A DNA stretch of 64,000 nt. Source: Anadara kagoshimensis (taxonomy: Eukaryota > Mollusca > Bivalvia > Arcoida > Arcidae). The stretch lies in contig CM037861.1 in the NCBI GenBank assembly GCA_021292105.1, forward strand, positions 27,304,545-27,368,544. The letters run 5' to 3'. The notes under the pieces were generated by a model. The model searched no databases, had not been told where the DNA came from, and saw nothing but the letters and a program-made list of their open reading frames with translations. A program made the position numbers and the translations under genes. Below, in pieces: positions 63,627 to 64,000 of the stretch. Positions within the stretch are counted from its first letter, which is position 1; each line of letters begins with the position of its first letter.

Positions 63627-64000
63627 CTGAAAAAAATAAAATAATGGTACATGTACATAAATCATTAATTTTTATTTAAAAAAAACAAAAGATTTATTAT
63701 TTCCTACCAATCATTTCATGCCTTAAAAAGCATTTACATATATGTACATAATATGAAGATCAGATATGTATTTGATCACTTTGACCACTTTGAGGATGGT
63801 TAAGGTTATATCTGACAAAACATGAAGAAAAATTAAATATTAATATTTATTAGTGTTTGATGAATTGGATTAATATTAAATTCATAAATTTCCAAGGAGA
63901 AAAGAGCTCATCGTTTCAATGTCGATTCATTTCTGCATTTCAATACAACCTTTAAATTTTGAGTCTTATACCCAGTTATTTAACATCAGAACGAACCAAT
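63627..64000. other. E4F1 upstream intron, runs off the window
   Basis: A consensus acceptor (minus strand, TTTTTTTCAG next to 63626) shows that more E4F1 exons lie beyond the window. No coding segment was recognised here. Confidence 0.6.

Overview
This is a stretch of animal nuclear genome, most likely a mollusc and probably a bivalve. The genes have many small exons with GT-AG introns, in an AT-rich background. The introns hold tRNA-derived SINEs, a V-SINE-like element, many MITEs and foldback elements, and large elements with internal satellites that end in a hairpin plus CTTGTT, as known from bivalve genomes. No sign of bacterial organisation, CRISPR or operons was seen, and no LTR or other virus-like element was recognised.

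Four host genes can be rebuilt exon by exon. (1) UBE2I (UBC9, the SUMO E2), plus strand, 2922-12523, six coding exons, 160 aa, with a plausible promoter and non-coding first exon near 1520-1612. (2) RINT1, plus strand, 15573-34242, fourteen coding exons, 770 aa. (3) RSL1D1 (ribosomal L1 domain protein), minus strand, 46536-39369, seven coding exons, 374 aa. (4) E4F1-type C2H2 zinc-finger factor, minus strand, thirteen coding exons from 63626 to 50741, with the 5' end outside the window. UBE2I and RINT1 are head-to-tail, RINT1 and RSL1D1 converge, and E4F1 lies upstream of RSL1D1 in the same direction. All four human relatives have links to SUMO, checkpoint or senescence biology, but nothing in the sequence shows that the neighbourhood is functional.

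Most of the rest is repeat. A roughly 3.5 kb element in the last UBE2I intron carries about 19 copies of a 145-bp satellite. RINT1 introns hold three foldback elements whose arms are inverted arrays of short motifs (16.09-16.85, 25.13-25.94 and 27.04-28.70 kb), nested SINEs, and two tandem partial exon duplications that look like decoy exons. The RSL1D1-E4F1 gap holds a decayed LINE reverse transcriptase. An E4F1 intron holds a 38-bp minisatellite in two blocks.

The most curious pattern is that the 145-bp satellite and the unrelated 38-bp minisatellite both repeat a perfect extended nuclear-receptor half-site (TCAAGGTCA). The 145-bp unit adds direct-repeat half-sites around it, and the satellite-bearing element also holds a perfect inverted-repeat-3 estrogen-response-type site. 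Exon coordinates were read by eye and may be off by a base in places; the reading frames close correctly in all four genes.
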